A stretch of DNA of 64,000 nucleotides from DATLZU01 sp051293835. GTDB lineage: Bacteria; Nitrospirota; Nitrospiria; Nitrospirales; Nitrospiraceae. Below are positions 25,509 through 33,573 of this stretch, piece by piece. The notes beneath the pieces are model-generated. The model was given only the letters and a program-made list of their open reading frames with translations, had not been told where the DNA came from and searched no databases. Numbering within the stretch: position 1 is the stretch's first letter; each line of letters begins with the position of its first letter. The stretch covers positions 1-64,000 of the forward strand of contig JBPKMA010000007.1 of NCBI GenBank assembly GCA_051293835.1. Direction: 5' to 3'. Position numbers and translations under genes: made by a program.

Positions 25509-25820
25509 TTGGCGAAGTTGATCATCGGCCTGCTGGTGTCGTACCTGGCTGTTGCAGGGGTCAAGGCCTGGGCCCATGGGGGCGGCGAGCATGTGCTTGG
25601 AACGGTAACCGCGATCGACGGCGGCCGCATCGAGGTTAAGACTCCCAACGGCAGTACAGTGTCGGTGCGCCTGACCGACAAGACTCAATATCGGGCCAAG
25701 GGCCAGGCTGGCGCCCAGGAAAGGCCGCAAGTGGGCGACCGGGTCGTGATCGAAACCATCGGAGACGGCCAGGCACTGACGGCGACGGAAGTGCGGTTCG
25801 CCAGGCAGAAGGGTAAATAA
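25509..25820 (+). CDS. Secreted DUF5666-like protein
   Basis: A 103-residue protein starting at TTG (25509), chosen because AAGGAGG is 6 bases upstream. The signal peptide is LIIGLLVSYLAVAGVKAWA. The mature part (VLGTVTAIDGGRIEVKTPNG, VGDRVVIETIGDG) is a small beta domain of the DUF5666 kind. It probably follows the cytochrome gene in one transcript. Role unknown. Confidence 0.7.
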   Translation: MAKLIIGLLVSYLAVAGVKAWAHGGGEHVLGTVTAIDGGRIEVKTPNGSTVSVRLTDKTQYRAKGQAGAQERPQVGDRVVIETIGDGQALTATEVRFARQKGK

Positions 25821-25825
25821 GCCAC

Positions 25826-26150
25826 TTAAGAGTCCCTCCGCCGGTCTCGCCCCGGTCCTCCTGCTGCCGCTGCTGAACGCGGCGGTCCAGGTCCGTCCTT
25901 TACTTTTCTGTTTTCGCTTCTGCTCATCATCCTCTCGCTCGGCCTCTTCGTGATCTTCAACGCACTCCTCCGGCAATTGGTGGGATGGCTGGTGAAAGGG
26001 TTCGTCGTGGAGGGATTCTGGGCATCGGTGTGGAGCGCCCTGCTGATCAGGATCGTCAGCTTTACCCTGAACCTCTGGTTCAACGAGCAGAGGAGCGTCG
26101 AGTTGGTGATTCATCGGGCCCGACCTCGGCACATCGTGAACCCGGACTAG
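25826..26150 (+). pseudogene. Remnant of a holin-family (PF04020-like) membrane protein
   Basis: Two frames together resemble a four-helix membrane protein: one gives LLPLLNAAVQVRPLLF up to about 25903, the other continues LLLIILSLGLFVIFNALL, VGWLVKGFVVEGFWA and SALLIRIVSFTLNLWF to the stop. The N-terminal part lacks a start codon and a frameshift separates the pieces. The 66-residue open part alone, from a GTG at 25950, is unlikely to be functional. Confidence 0.5.
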
Positions 26151-26201
26151 CAATGAACGGTCTCCGCTGCTACAATAAATCCCTCCCATCTCGAGAGACC
26201 T

Positions 26202-28025
26202 GTGGTGGTGACGCCGTCGCCCGTACAGACCAAAGCCTCGCAAGAGACCCATCTCCAGCGAACCTTGACATCGGTCCTTAATGACCTGCCAGTGGACGCG
26301 GCGTTGGCCGCGATTTTTCACCGCGAGAAAGGCCCGCTCGTGGCCCAAGTCTATCGAGGATTTACGCCGCGGGACGTTCAAGCCATCATCAGGACCCTCT
26401 CCGTGCCGGAGACCTCGTTCCCCCCGCCCTCGTCTCCTGAGGAACCGGATGGCTCCCGCACCATTCGCCTCCGGTTGATCACCCCCGGCGCTAAGTCCTT
26501 ACTGGCTGCCCCGCTGCGTTACCGCCAGCGGACGTACGGCTATTTAGTCATTGGACGGAAAGAGAGCGCGTCTTTCGCCAAAAAAGAAAAATCGCTCATC
26601 GAGACCGCCAGCGAGGAAATCACCAAAGCACTTGAGCGCGAAGTCCTCTTCGACACCTCTGTGGTCCTGAGCCGACCGCTCGTCGCTCAGGAACCGCTGA
26701 CCGCTCCGGCAGGAGCCGACCTGCTGGTGGCCTCGCCCTCGCGCGCCACGCCGGAGATGCAAGAACAAGTGAGCGCGGTGCTGGGAGAGATAGCGCCGCT
26801 GCTCCCATACGATCGTGCCTGGGTTTGTTGCTATGATCCGCTGGTGGGCAGCGTGGAAGTTCTCGCCATCGCCGGAGATCAGAAAGGGGACCAGAAGAAG
26901 GATCTCCGGCCCGGCCAGCGGCTCGCGCTCGACGCGTCGGCGGCCGGGTGGGCTGTGCGCCACCGCAAGCCGCGCGTGGATCACGATCTGGCCTCCACAC
27001 AAGGTCGTTTTGTCGACCACAAGCACCTCTATAAGGACCGGTTTCGCTCCTCGTTGGTCGTACCCTTCTTCGTCCGCGGACAGGTCGGGGGCACCCTGAC
27101 GCTCGCTTCCAAAGAAGCGACCGTCTATTCTCTCGCTGATGCCCGCGTGCTTGAACCCGTCATGCTGAAGTTGATCGAAATCTTTCAACACCCACCGGCC
27201 AGTCAACCGGCCAAACCGCAGGAAGCGGCTTCGGGGGATGGTCAGATCGCCGCCCCAGCCGCACCGGCTCCGTCCGAACCCATGATCCGGAAACAAGAGC
27301 GGCAAGCGGCGATCGGCGAGTTCAGCGCCTTCCTGGCGACGGAAATACGTGAACCTTTGGCCTCCATCCGAGCCCAACTTGAAGAAGTGACAAGCGAGGG
27401 TGTTCTGGATTTCGATCCACAGACGCGGGTGGAGAACGCCATGCGCGATCTCATCCGGATCGAAGCCATTTTGAACGAGATCCTGGATTTCGCCAAGCCG
27501 TTGGAGTTAAACCGGCGGCTCTGCCGCGTGCCGGAAATCATTGAAAACGCACTGACCGTGGTAGCCACGGAACTGGAAGTCACCCGCATTCACGTCACGA
27601 AGGACTATGCGTCCCACGTGAGCCCGGTCCGGTGCGATGAAGCCAAGATGCAGCAGGTTTTTCTGAGCATCTTCAAGAACGCCCTCGAAGCCATGACGCC
27701 CGGCGGCCACCTGGAAATCCAGGTGGCAAATCAGCGGGCCGGTCGCCAGCAGGAGGTTCAGATCCTGATCAAGAATGATGGCGCCCCGATTCCGACGGAA
27801 CACGTCGGCAAGGTCTTCGAACCCTTTTTCACCACCAAACGGTCGGGAACTGGACTCGGGTTGGCGACGGTCAAGAAAATCGTCGAGGAACATCAGGGGC
27901 ATATTTCCATCGCCAGCGGGCCCGGGCAGGGCACCACTGTCATTATCCGGCTCCCGGCTGCCGGAAGAACCGGCGCTTATCGCCACCGAGGCCGGGGCCG
28001 GCGGCCCTCCCGGCGGGTTCACTAA
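26202..28025 (+). CDS. GAF-domain histidine-kinase-like protein lacking the phosphoacceptor His
   Basis: A 607-residue cytoplasmic protein. Residues about 15-155 and 185-330 are GAF-like domains (LAAPLRYRQRTYGYLVIG; LVVPFFVRGQVGGTLTLAS). A dimerisation region follows at about 365-430, and a HATPase domain at about 465-595 with FKNALEAM (N box), KNDGAPIP (D box) and GTGLGLATVKKIV (G box). Where kinases carry A-H-E-(I/L)-R-N-P-L, this protein has ATEIREPL: the phosphorylated His is Thr. No receiver or output domain follows. It may be a pseudokinase or bind ATP for regulation. Start among consecutive GTG codons is uncertain. Confidence 0.85.
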   Translation: MVVTPSPVQTKASQETHLQRTLTSVLNDLPVDAALAAIFHREKGPLVAQVYRGFTPRDVQAIIRTLSVPETSFPPPSSPEEPDGSRTIRLRLITPGAKSLLAAPLRYRQRTYGYLVIGRKESASFAKKEKSLIETASEEITKALEREVLFDTSVVLSRPLVAQEPLTAPAGADLLVASPSRATPEMQEQVSAVLGEIAPLLPYDRAWVCCYDPLVGSVEVLAIAGDQKGDQKKDLRPGQRLALDASAAGWAVRHRKPRVDHDLASTQGRFVDHKHLYKDRFRSSLVVPFFVRGQVGGTLTLASKEATVYSLADARVLEPVMLKLIEIFQHPPASQPAKPQEAASGDGQIAAPAAPAPSEPMIRKQERQAAIGEFSAFLATEIREPLASIRAQLEEVTSEGVLDFDPQTRVENAMRDLIRIEAILNEILDFAKPLELNRRLCRVPEIIENALTVVATELEVTRIHVTKDYASHVSPVRCDEAKMQQVFLSIFKNALEAMTPGGHLEIQVANQRAGRQQEVQILIKNDGAPIPTEHVGKVFEPFFTTKRSGTGLGLATVKKIVEEHQGHISIASGPGQGTTVIIRLPAAGRTGAYRHRGRGRRPSRRVH

Positions 28026-28075
28026 AGCAAAAAAGCAAACAACTAACACGCCTGCGAAGCCGCTGCGGCCTCCTC

Positions 28076-28105
28076 TTGACACGATCAGGGTGGGGCCGCT
28101 ATGAT
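28076..28105 (+). promoter_or_regulatory. Strong sigma70 promoter
   Basis: TTGACA (28076-28081), an 18-base spacer, and TATGAT (28100-28105). Transcription would start near 28112, about 60 bases before the next ATG. Confidence 0.65.
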
Positions 28106-28174
28106 GCCCGCCGTTTGATTGGTTCTTATGCGTTACATGTCGTTCAGCCACCTTCTTCAAAAAGGAGTAGGGGT

Positions 28175-28543
28175 ATGAGGCTCTTAATCGGCACTGTTGC
28201 TACGCTGTCGGGTGTGCTGTTCACGCTGTCGTTAGCTTCTGCCAATCCGGCGCTGCTGCCCAAGCATCCCGGATACCCGGCAAAGGAGGCTGTGAGCCCG
28301 GTAACCGGCCAACCGTTGGCCAATGACCCGGGCCAGACCAACGCAACGGGTGAGAAGGCAGTCCTCGAAGCGGCGGCGTTCGACGATAAGCACGTGCAAC
28401 AAAACCTGCAGGATCCGAACAACCAGCGGATCACGAAGAAAGAAGGTGCCGGTCGACTCCCGGCGGTCCAGGGTCCGCAGATTAAGATTGAGCCCCCGGT
28501 AACCTCTGCGACCAAGATCACCGGCGAACGGAAGATCGAGTAG
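28175..28543 (+). CDS. Small secreted protein of unknown function, probably highly expressed
   Basis: A 122-residue protein with a clean signal peptide (LLIGTVATLSGVLFTLSLAS, cleaved after ASA). The mature part is hydrophilic, without Cys (NPALLPKHPGYPAKEAVSPV, QQNLQDPNNQRITKKEG). RBS AAAGGAG lies about 9 bases before the ATG. It has its own near-consensus promoter and a strong terminator, so it is a monocistronic gene likely expressed at high level. No family recognised. Confidence 0.75.
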   Translation: MRLLIGTVATLSGVLFTLSLASANPALLPKHPGYPAKEAVSPVTGQPLANDPGQTNATGEKAVLEAAAFDDKHVQQNLQDPNNQRITKKEGAGRLPAVQGPQIKIEPPVTSATKITGERKIE

Positions 28544-28561
28544 TCCGTCTCGCGAAACACG

Positions 28562-28592
28562 AAGGGGGGCTTCAATCGAAGCCCCCCTTTTT
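28562..28592 (+). terminator. Rho-independent terminator
   Basis: GGGGGGCTTC, loop AATC, and GAAGCCCCCC (28564-28587), followed by five T (28588-28592). It ends the small secreted-protein gene. It lies between convergent genes. Confidence 0.9.
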
Positions 28593-28642
28593 CTTGCGCC
28601 ATATGTTTCGGAGAGCCGGCTTCAGGGGAATGGATTCGTCTC

Positions 28643-29197
28643 CTATTGCTCGCGCCTTCCTTTCCCGAGCCTGAAGCGCCACGGCTTCTTGGCCCATAGG
28701 CCCGCATACTCCACGCCAATCCGGCGGCCAGTCACGATGGCTGAGTCTGCCACCAACTCGCCGCGGTCCTCGATCCACAAGGTGTCGCCCGCCGTGAGAT
28801 CCCAGCCGTTCAGCGTCCGATCAATCTTCAGAAACCGGCAGACCCTCCCCGGACCGTCCACGAGCCTCTGTGTCGCGCTGTCCTCCACGGCCCGCACCAG
28901 CACGGCCGACGGGAATCCGACCCGCTCTGTCACGACGTTGAAGCAGTGGTGCATGCCGTAGATCAGATAGACGTACGAGACGCCGGCTGGCCCGAACATG
29001 ACCTCAGTGCGGGGCGTCCGTCCTTTCGAGGCGTGGCAGGCGCGATCCTCCATTCCGATGTATGCCTCGACTTCGACGATCCGGCTAGCCAACACGTCAT
29101 GCCCGTTTTGCCGCACAAGGTATTTCCCGAGTAACGACCGCGCGACCTCCAGCGTGGGCCGTTCAAAATACGCGCGAGGAAGAATTCGATAGGCCAT
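28643..29197 (-). CDS. mpg: DNA-3-methyladenine glycosylase (AAG/MPG family)
   Basis: A 184-residue base-excision enzyme of the mammalian AAG fold, which removes alkylated purines. ARSLLGKYLVRQ, the catalytic region IVEVEAYIGMEDRACHAS with the general-base Glu, PRTEVMFGPAGVSYVYLIYG and DGPGRVCRFLKID are all characteristic. The length is normal for bacterial members. It converges on the terminator of the preceding gene. Confidence 0.92.
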   Translation of the reverse strand: MAYRILPRAYFERPTLEVARSLLGKYLVRQNGHDVLASRIVEVEAYIGMEDRACHASKGRTPRTEVMFGPAGVSYVYLIYGMHHCFNVVTERVGFPSAVLVRAVEDSATQRLVDGPGRVCRFLKIDRTLNGWDLTAGDTLWIEDRGELVADSAIVTGRRIGVEYAGLWAKKPWRFRLGKGRREQ

Positions 29198-29312
29198 GGG
29201 GTATCTGTGCGCTCAGCCACCAGCTATCGGCGGTCAGCTTCACCCCATCCGCTCCCTGCCCGTTGAGGGTGAGGAATGCTGCTAGCTGAGTTCTGACGGC
29301 TGAAAGCGAGGT

Positions 29313-31373
29313 TCAAAAATACCATGCCATCCCGCCCATGAACATCCTCGGAGTGCCCGGCACAAAGTGAATGTCGTGCACCGGTGCCGCCTCGCTCTTG
29401 AGCTGCGACTCGAACGCGAAGGCTGCCTGCTCCCACTTCGTGTCGAAAATGTTCTGGATGAATAGGAACGCTTCCAGCCGGCCGCGCTCGATCTTCACGG
29501 GAAGTTTGTAGCGCATGGTGAGGTCAAAGTCGAGCCATGAGGGTGCCTTGATCCTTCGGTCCTCGGTCAGAGGCCTGACTCCCAAGTACGTCCCCTGCAA
29601 CTGCGTCGTCAGACCTTCCGGCCATTGGAGAATCGCTGCTCCGTACGCCGTCATGGTGGGCGCCAGCGGAATCGCATCGCCGTTCTCAAACCTGGCCCTG
29701 ATCGCGGTGACACTGCCATTGAAATATACCGGACCCCAGACCCGCCCTCTCGCCGCCACTTCCACCCCGCGACGTCTGGTGGCGCCGCGAATTTCAGTGG
29801 TGCCTTCGTCACCGACGAAGACCAGTTCAGACTGGAGGTCAACTTGCCACAGGGTCGCTGTCAGTTCTAGTCTCTCGGATCCCCACGGCTTAGACCGCAG
29901 GCCCACTTCGTAGGTCCTGGCCCGGGCTAGGGGCGATGAACCGGGAGCCACGGCCGACCGCGCGTCGTTACTGTGAAAACCTTCTCCGTAGTTGACAAAC
30001 AGTTCCGTAGCGAGCCAGGGGCCCAGAACAAGGTTGGCTTTTGGCAAGACCAGACCGGAGGTCATCCGTCCTGCCGGTCGCTCGGAGCAATCGGGACAAC
30101 GATTTCGGACGTTGAACGTAAAGACCTCGCTCCGCATCCCCCCTCCCAGGCGCAGCCACGGCGTCGGCTGAATATCCGCTTTGACAAACGGTGCATAGGA
30201 AGCTTCCTGGATAGCGCTATCGACCGTGACGCCAAGCAGTGCCCGCCTGACCTGCGGCCCGAGCCGCGCGCGAATGGAGTCCACACGGCTTTGGATGCCG
30301 ATGGTAGCAGCAGCGGGGACATCGAGCAGCGTTCCCTCCTGGCGATAACCGAGGTCACCGCCGTAAAGGACTCGTCGGTCGGACTGGAGGATTCCATCTC
30401 CGTTCACCGGATCATTCAAAAAGAACGTGAAGTTGGAATAGAGATCGAATTTGTAATACTGCGCATAGGCGTTCGCAAAGAAGCGTCCCCTTGTGGTCGT
30501 ATCGTAATGATAATTGAGCCGGGCGGTGCTGCGGATCGTTTTTCCTCCCTCGGAAGGATCGATCGCCCCAAACCGATCGAGCGATCCCCCCTGCACCGCT
30601 CGGAGGGGAATCTCCCCGGATCCATTCCACTGCGCTTTATGGAAGGTGCCAGTCAGACTGAGTTCGTCCCGGCCAAGCGGATTCAACGTGGCCTTTCCCA
30701 GCAGATTTCCGCGGAAATACCGATTGTCATGGAGAAACGGTCCATTGGTGTAGTAGGTCTCTCCCGCGAACAGGGTTCGGACCCTCTCTTTCGTCGGGGA
30801 CAACATGAGCAAATGCCGCTGGGTATCGAACTGACCGCCAGCCAGTTGCACGACACCCTCCCTGACCACGTCTTTGGTCTTGAAATTCACCGCCCCGGCT
30901 GTCGCGAAATCTCCGAATTCGGGCAGGTAGGCGCCCTTATAAACCTCCAGTCCCTCAACCGTTTCCGGAATAATGAAATTCAGGTCAGTATAGCCTTGGC
31001 CGTGCGCATGGCTCCGGAGGTTGATCGGCATCCCGTCGATGGAAAATGCGACATCCGTTCCATGGTCCGCGTCGAAGCCTCGCAAAAAATATTGATCAGC
31101 CTTCCCCGCTCCGCCGGAATGTTCGACCGTGATGAAGCCGGGAATCACGCGCAACACCTGCGCCGGCCGTCCTTGCGGCTGCAACAGATACTCTTTGTCG
31201 GGGATGAACTGCTGCGAAGAGGCGGCGATCGGTCGGTCGGTTATCACCGCCACTTCCGGCACGGTCACGTCCGGCACATCGGGATCGTGCGCGAAGGATG
31301 AAATGGGGGAAAAGAGGCTGAGCGTCGCAGCCGCAACAGAAATTTGTGCTCGATAAAGAATATGCTGGATCAT
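29313..31373 (-). CDS. TonB-dependent outer-membrane receptor, probably for nickel
   Basis: A 686-residue receptor with a signal peptide, a plug domain (FLRGFDADHGTDVAFSIDGM; GLEVYKGAYLPEFGDFATAG), and a beta-barrel ending in MAWYF, with the required terminal aromatic residue. It lies behind nikR and a DUF3842 gene on the same strand, so uptake of nickel or a nickel chelate is the best guess. The first 50 bases before its ATG can form alternative hairpins, one of which hides the start codon. Confidence 0.88.
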   Translation of the reverse strand: MIQHILYRAQISVAAATLSLFSPISSFAHDPDVPDVTVPEVAVITDRPIAASSQQFIPDKEYLLQPQGRPAQVLRVIPGFITVEHSGGAGKADQYFLRGFDADHGTDVAFSIDGMPINLRSHAHGQGYTDLNFIIPETVEGLEVYKGAYLPEFGDFATAGAVNFKTKDVVREGVVQLAGGQFDTQRHLLMLSPTKERVRTLFAGETYYTNGPFLHDNRYFRGNLLGKATLNPLGRDELSLTGTFHKAQWNGSGEIPLRAVQGGSLDRFGAIDPSEGGKTIRSTARLNYHYDTTTRGRFFANAYAQYYKFDLYSNFTFFLNDPVNGDGILQSDRRVLYGGDLGYRQEGTLLDVPAAATIGIQSRVDSIRARLGPQVRRALLGVTVDSAIQEASYAPFVKADIQPTPWLRLGGGMRSEVFTFNVRNRCPDCSERPAGRMTSGLVLPKANLVLGPWLATELFVNYGEGFHSNDARSAVAPGSSPLARARTYEVGLRSKPWGSERLELTATLWQVDLQSELVFVGDEGTTEIRGATRRRGVEVAARGRVWGPVYFNGSVTAIRARFENGDAIPLAPTMTAYGAAILQWPEGLTTQLQGTYLGVRPLTEDRRIKAPSWLDFDLTMRYKLPVKIERGRLEAFLFIQNIFDTKWEQAAFAFESQLKSEAAPVHDIHFVPGTPRMFMGGMAWYF

Positions 31374-31422
31374 CAGCCCACGTGCATCCTTTCATCAAAC
31401 CGTGGGCTCGATGAGGCCCACG
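31370..31422 (-). promoter_or_regulatory. Alternative-hairpin leader covering the receptor start codon
   Basis: On the minus strand, segment b (31414-31401) can pair with upstream segment a (31422-31416, 7 bp), or with downstream a' (31382-31370), forming 13 bp with one bulged base. The second structure includes the ATG at 31373 of the TonB receptor. The two pairings exclude each other, the layout of a translational switch. Confidence 0.4.
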
Positions 31423-31502
31423 ACGATCATGAACGGCCGTTATCTCGGCCGGCTCAGACCCTCGTGGCCCGGCTGTTCAAGGTGCAAAATGAAGAGTTCC
31501 GT

Positions 31503-31928
31503 TCAGACGGTTGCGGCAGCCCTCAGCACGGTTCGCACTCGGTCAATGACATGATGGATCAGCTTCTCGAGTGTGAAGGCGTCCGTGCCGGCGACCTCGA
31601 CCTTGCAGCCATTGACTGGGAGCAGCAGCTTCCTGGCCGGGGTGCGAAGAATTGCCTCGGCGATACCAGGGGTGATTTCCCCCAGCATCGATCCGGGCAA
31701 CACGACGTTCAGCGATGCCACAATCACGTCGACCGCCGGAACCGTCCGCGTGATCGCGCCCTCTCCGACATCGACTCGGCAGCCTCCGGCACGTCGCATC
31801 GCCGCTGCCGCGGCACGATTCGTCGCCAGAGCGATTAGTTCATGTTCGCAACCGATGCTGGGTAGCAATCCCTGGATCAGCCGCCGACCGAGTCCGCCGC
31901 CACGCCCGTCAATCACACATACGCGCAT
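31503..31928 (-). CDS. DUF3842 family protein
   Basis: A 141-residue protein starting MRVCVIDGRGGGLGRRLIQG, a glycine-rich Rossmann-like loop. It continues with ELIALATNRAAAAAMRRAGG and VIVASLNVVLPGSMLGEITP, typical of DUF3842, a family frequently found beside NikR. It is 3 bases after nikR and upstream of the receptor. The biochemical role is unknown; a nickel-related function follows only from context. Confidence 0.78.
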   Translation of the reverse strand: MRVCVIDGRGGGLGRRLIQGLLPSIGCEHELIALATNRAAAAAMRRAGGCRVDVGEGAITRTVPAVDVIVASLNVVLPGSMLGEITPGIAEAILRTPARKLLLPVNGCKVEVAGTDAFTLEKLIHHVIDRVRTVLRAAATV

Positions 31929-31931
31929 GGC

Positions 31932-32348
31932 TCAGCTCAGCCCTTTGCCGGTCGTCGTCATGGTCAGTTTCCCATGCTTCACGCCCTTGACGCTGACCAG
32001 CGCATCAGAGACCTTCTTGATCTCGGACCCCTTCCCTTTCATCACCAGCACTTCCAGACAGTGAGCGTGATCCAGGTGCACGTGCATACCGGAGAGAATG
32101 AGCTTTTGGTACCGATGCTGGATGTCGGTGAGCTTCCTGGTCAGATCGCGGACGTGGTGGTCATAGACAAAGGTGATCGTCCCCACCGTCTCTTTGTTCT
32201 CGTCCCACTCCTGCCCGACCAGGTTGTCTCGAATCAGATCCCGCAACGCCTCCGACCGGTTCGTATACCCCCGCCGCTGAATCAACCGGTCAAAGTCATC
32301 CAGCAAGTGATGATCCAGCGACACCCCAAACCGGACGAGCTTGGCCAT
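31932..32348 (-). CDS. nikR: Nickel-responsive regulator NikR
   Basis: A 138-residue ribbon-helix-helix repressor. The DNA-binding part is VRFGVSLDHHLLDDFDRL with YTNRSEALRDLIRDNL. The ACT-like nickel domain has YDHH and then SGMHVHLDHAHCLEVLV, giving the His-His-His-Cys square-planar nickel site of NikR. It is first in an operon with a DUF3842 gene and a TonB receptor and has a palindrome over its own promoter, so nickel-dependent autoregulation is likely. Confidence 0.93.
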   Translation of the reverse strand: MAKLVRFGVSLDHHLLDDFDRLIQRRGYTNRSEALRDLIRDNLVGQEWDENKETVGTITFVYDHHVRDLTRKLTDIQHRYQKLILSGMHVHLDHAHCLEVLVMKGKGSEIKKVSDALVSVKGVKHGKLTMTTTGKGLS

Positions 32349-32364
32349 TATTCGATCCTTTCCG

Positions 32365-32391
32365 GTGGCACGAATTATAAATTCGTGTCAC
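32365..32391. promoter_or_regulatory. Probable NikR operator overlapping the nikR promoter
   Basis: GTGGCACGAATT (32365-32376), centre ATA, and AATTCGTGTCAC (32380-32391): 11 of 12 positions are complementary. On the minus strand a TATAAT (32379-32374) sits in the middle. A further half-site-like GTGGCAC lies near 32405. The place and symmetry suit NikR, though the motif differs from the enterobacterial one. Confidence 0.6.
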
Positions 32392-33573
32392 GAACCCTAG
32401 CATCGTGGCACAAAAATGTCAACGCTGCACTGGCGTCCAATAGCACAACCGCAGTTTGGAAGGGTAACAGCAGGTAAAAAGCTAGATGAGTACCTGAGAA
32501 GCCGGGTGCTTGCAACGGTCACCGACTAGATCTCTCTTGCACATCTCCACCCAAAGGAGATCCCACAGCAGGCGTATGGACAAGAAGAATCGGCCTCTAG
32601 GCTTGGTCGGTGCCGGTACCTCCCGACTCTCGTGACACCAGTCTGGCAACTGAGGCTCGCGACACCGGTCTGACGCAGGTGGCAGACCAAGCCCGCCAGA
32701 GCCAGGAGGCTGGGCGAATGGGTTGCGGATTCATCGGATGAGGTGCAACTCACGAGGTGAGATTGGGCCGAAGAAGCCGAGCGCGATCCTATATCGATCA
32801 TTGACTCTGAACGTCGCCAATGAGCCTGCGCCATAAATAAAAATAAGTAGGCGGCTCTCAACTGAATCGCTACCGTCCTTCACGTGCTCGATGTTGTCCG
32901 ACAGAGTCACGCGGATTGCCTTCCGCAGTCGTTCCTCAACGATAAGCTATAGCAACGAGGGCAGCTCCACAAGCTGCCCTAGGCTTGATCTTGTCCTCAA
33001 TTGTGGAGTGTCATTGAACTTCCTCGGGGAATTTCATGAGAACCCAGCTAGTGCTTTTTCTGCTGTCTTGGCAGTCGACATATCCACGTCAACAGATTTT
33101 CAAAGCTATCCGCGAATTCTCTGCGGCTTGTAAGGGCTTGTCATGCCCGAGAAGACAAGGAACGCGAACAAGAATTGATCACCACACCGCCATGTGGGCT
33201 GCGACGGATTACGCTCTCCAAATCAGGCTTCACGAACATCCCAGTGCCGAGCAATTCCTGTTCAACACTTTCACTCAGGTGGGATGTTGAAACTGGAGTC
33301 GACAATGGCGAAGAGGCTCGGGACTCGCACGTGCCGAACAGATGCGGTCGCAACGAGCGATGCCGAAGACTGTTGGACGCTGCCTTTGCACAAGGCACGG
33401 AATAGAGCGAGTTCCGCCAGGCGAGCAGACGAGAGGCATCACGGATCGTGCGGCCCATTGCACGTGGCCAGCAACGGGTCCCCGGCGCTTGGGCAGGGCT
33501 GGGCTCGGTGTCCGCACACATCCTTAAGTGTGCGCGATACGCGAGCACGCGAGGCGCTCGCACCGCCACCTTC
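32392..33573. other. 1.2-kb stretch without a recognisable gene
   Basis: No reading frame here has convincing protein character on either strand. It holds a perfect 9-bp hairpin with a 5-base loop (AGGGCAGCT, 32958-32966, with 32972-32980), an imperfect direct repeat around GACACC(A/G)GTCTG near 32635 and 32668, and a GCACAC...GTGTGC hairpin near 33518-33537 that may help end the protease transcript. It may be eroded genes or hold an unrecognised RNA. Confidence 0.35.

Noticed and set aside
25326..26381. 351-codon minus-strand frame covering the cytochrome tail and the region after it
   Set aside because: It runs antisense to the c-type cytochrome and the secreted protein and has no protein-like pattern.
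29973..31301. 442-codon frame on the plus strand opposite the TonB receptor
   Set aside because: The receptor on the other strand has full domain support; this frame is the usual GC-rich antisense shadow.
33286..33296. GTTGAAAC-like string resembling the end of a CRISPR repeat
   Set aside because: It occurs once; no repeat-spacer array or cas gene is present.
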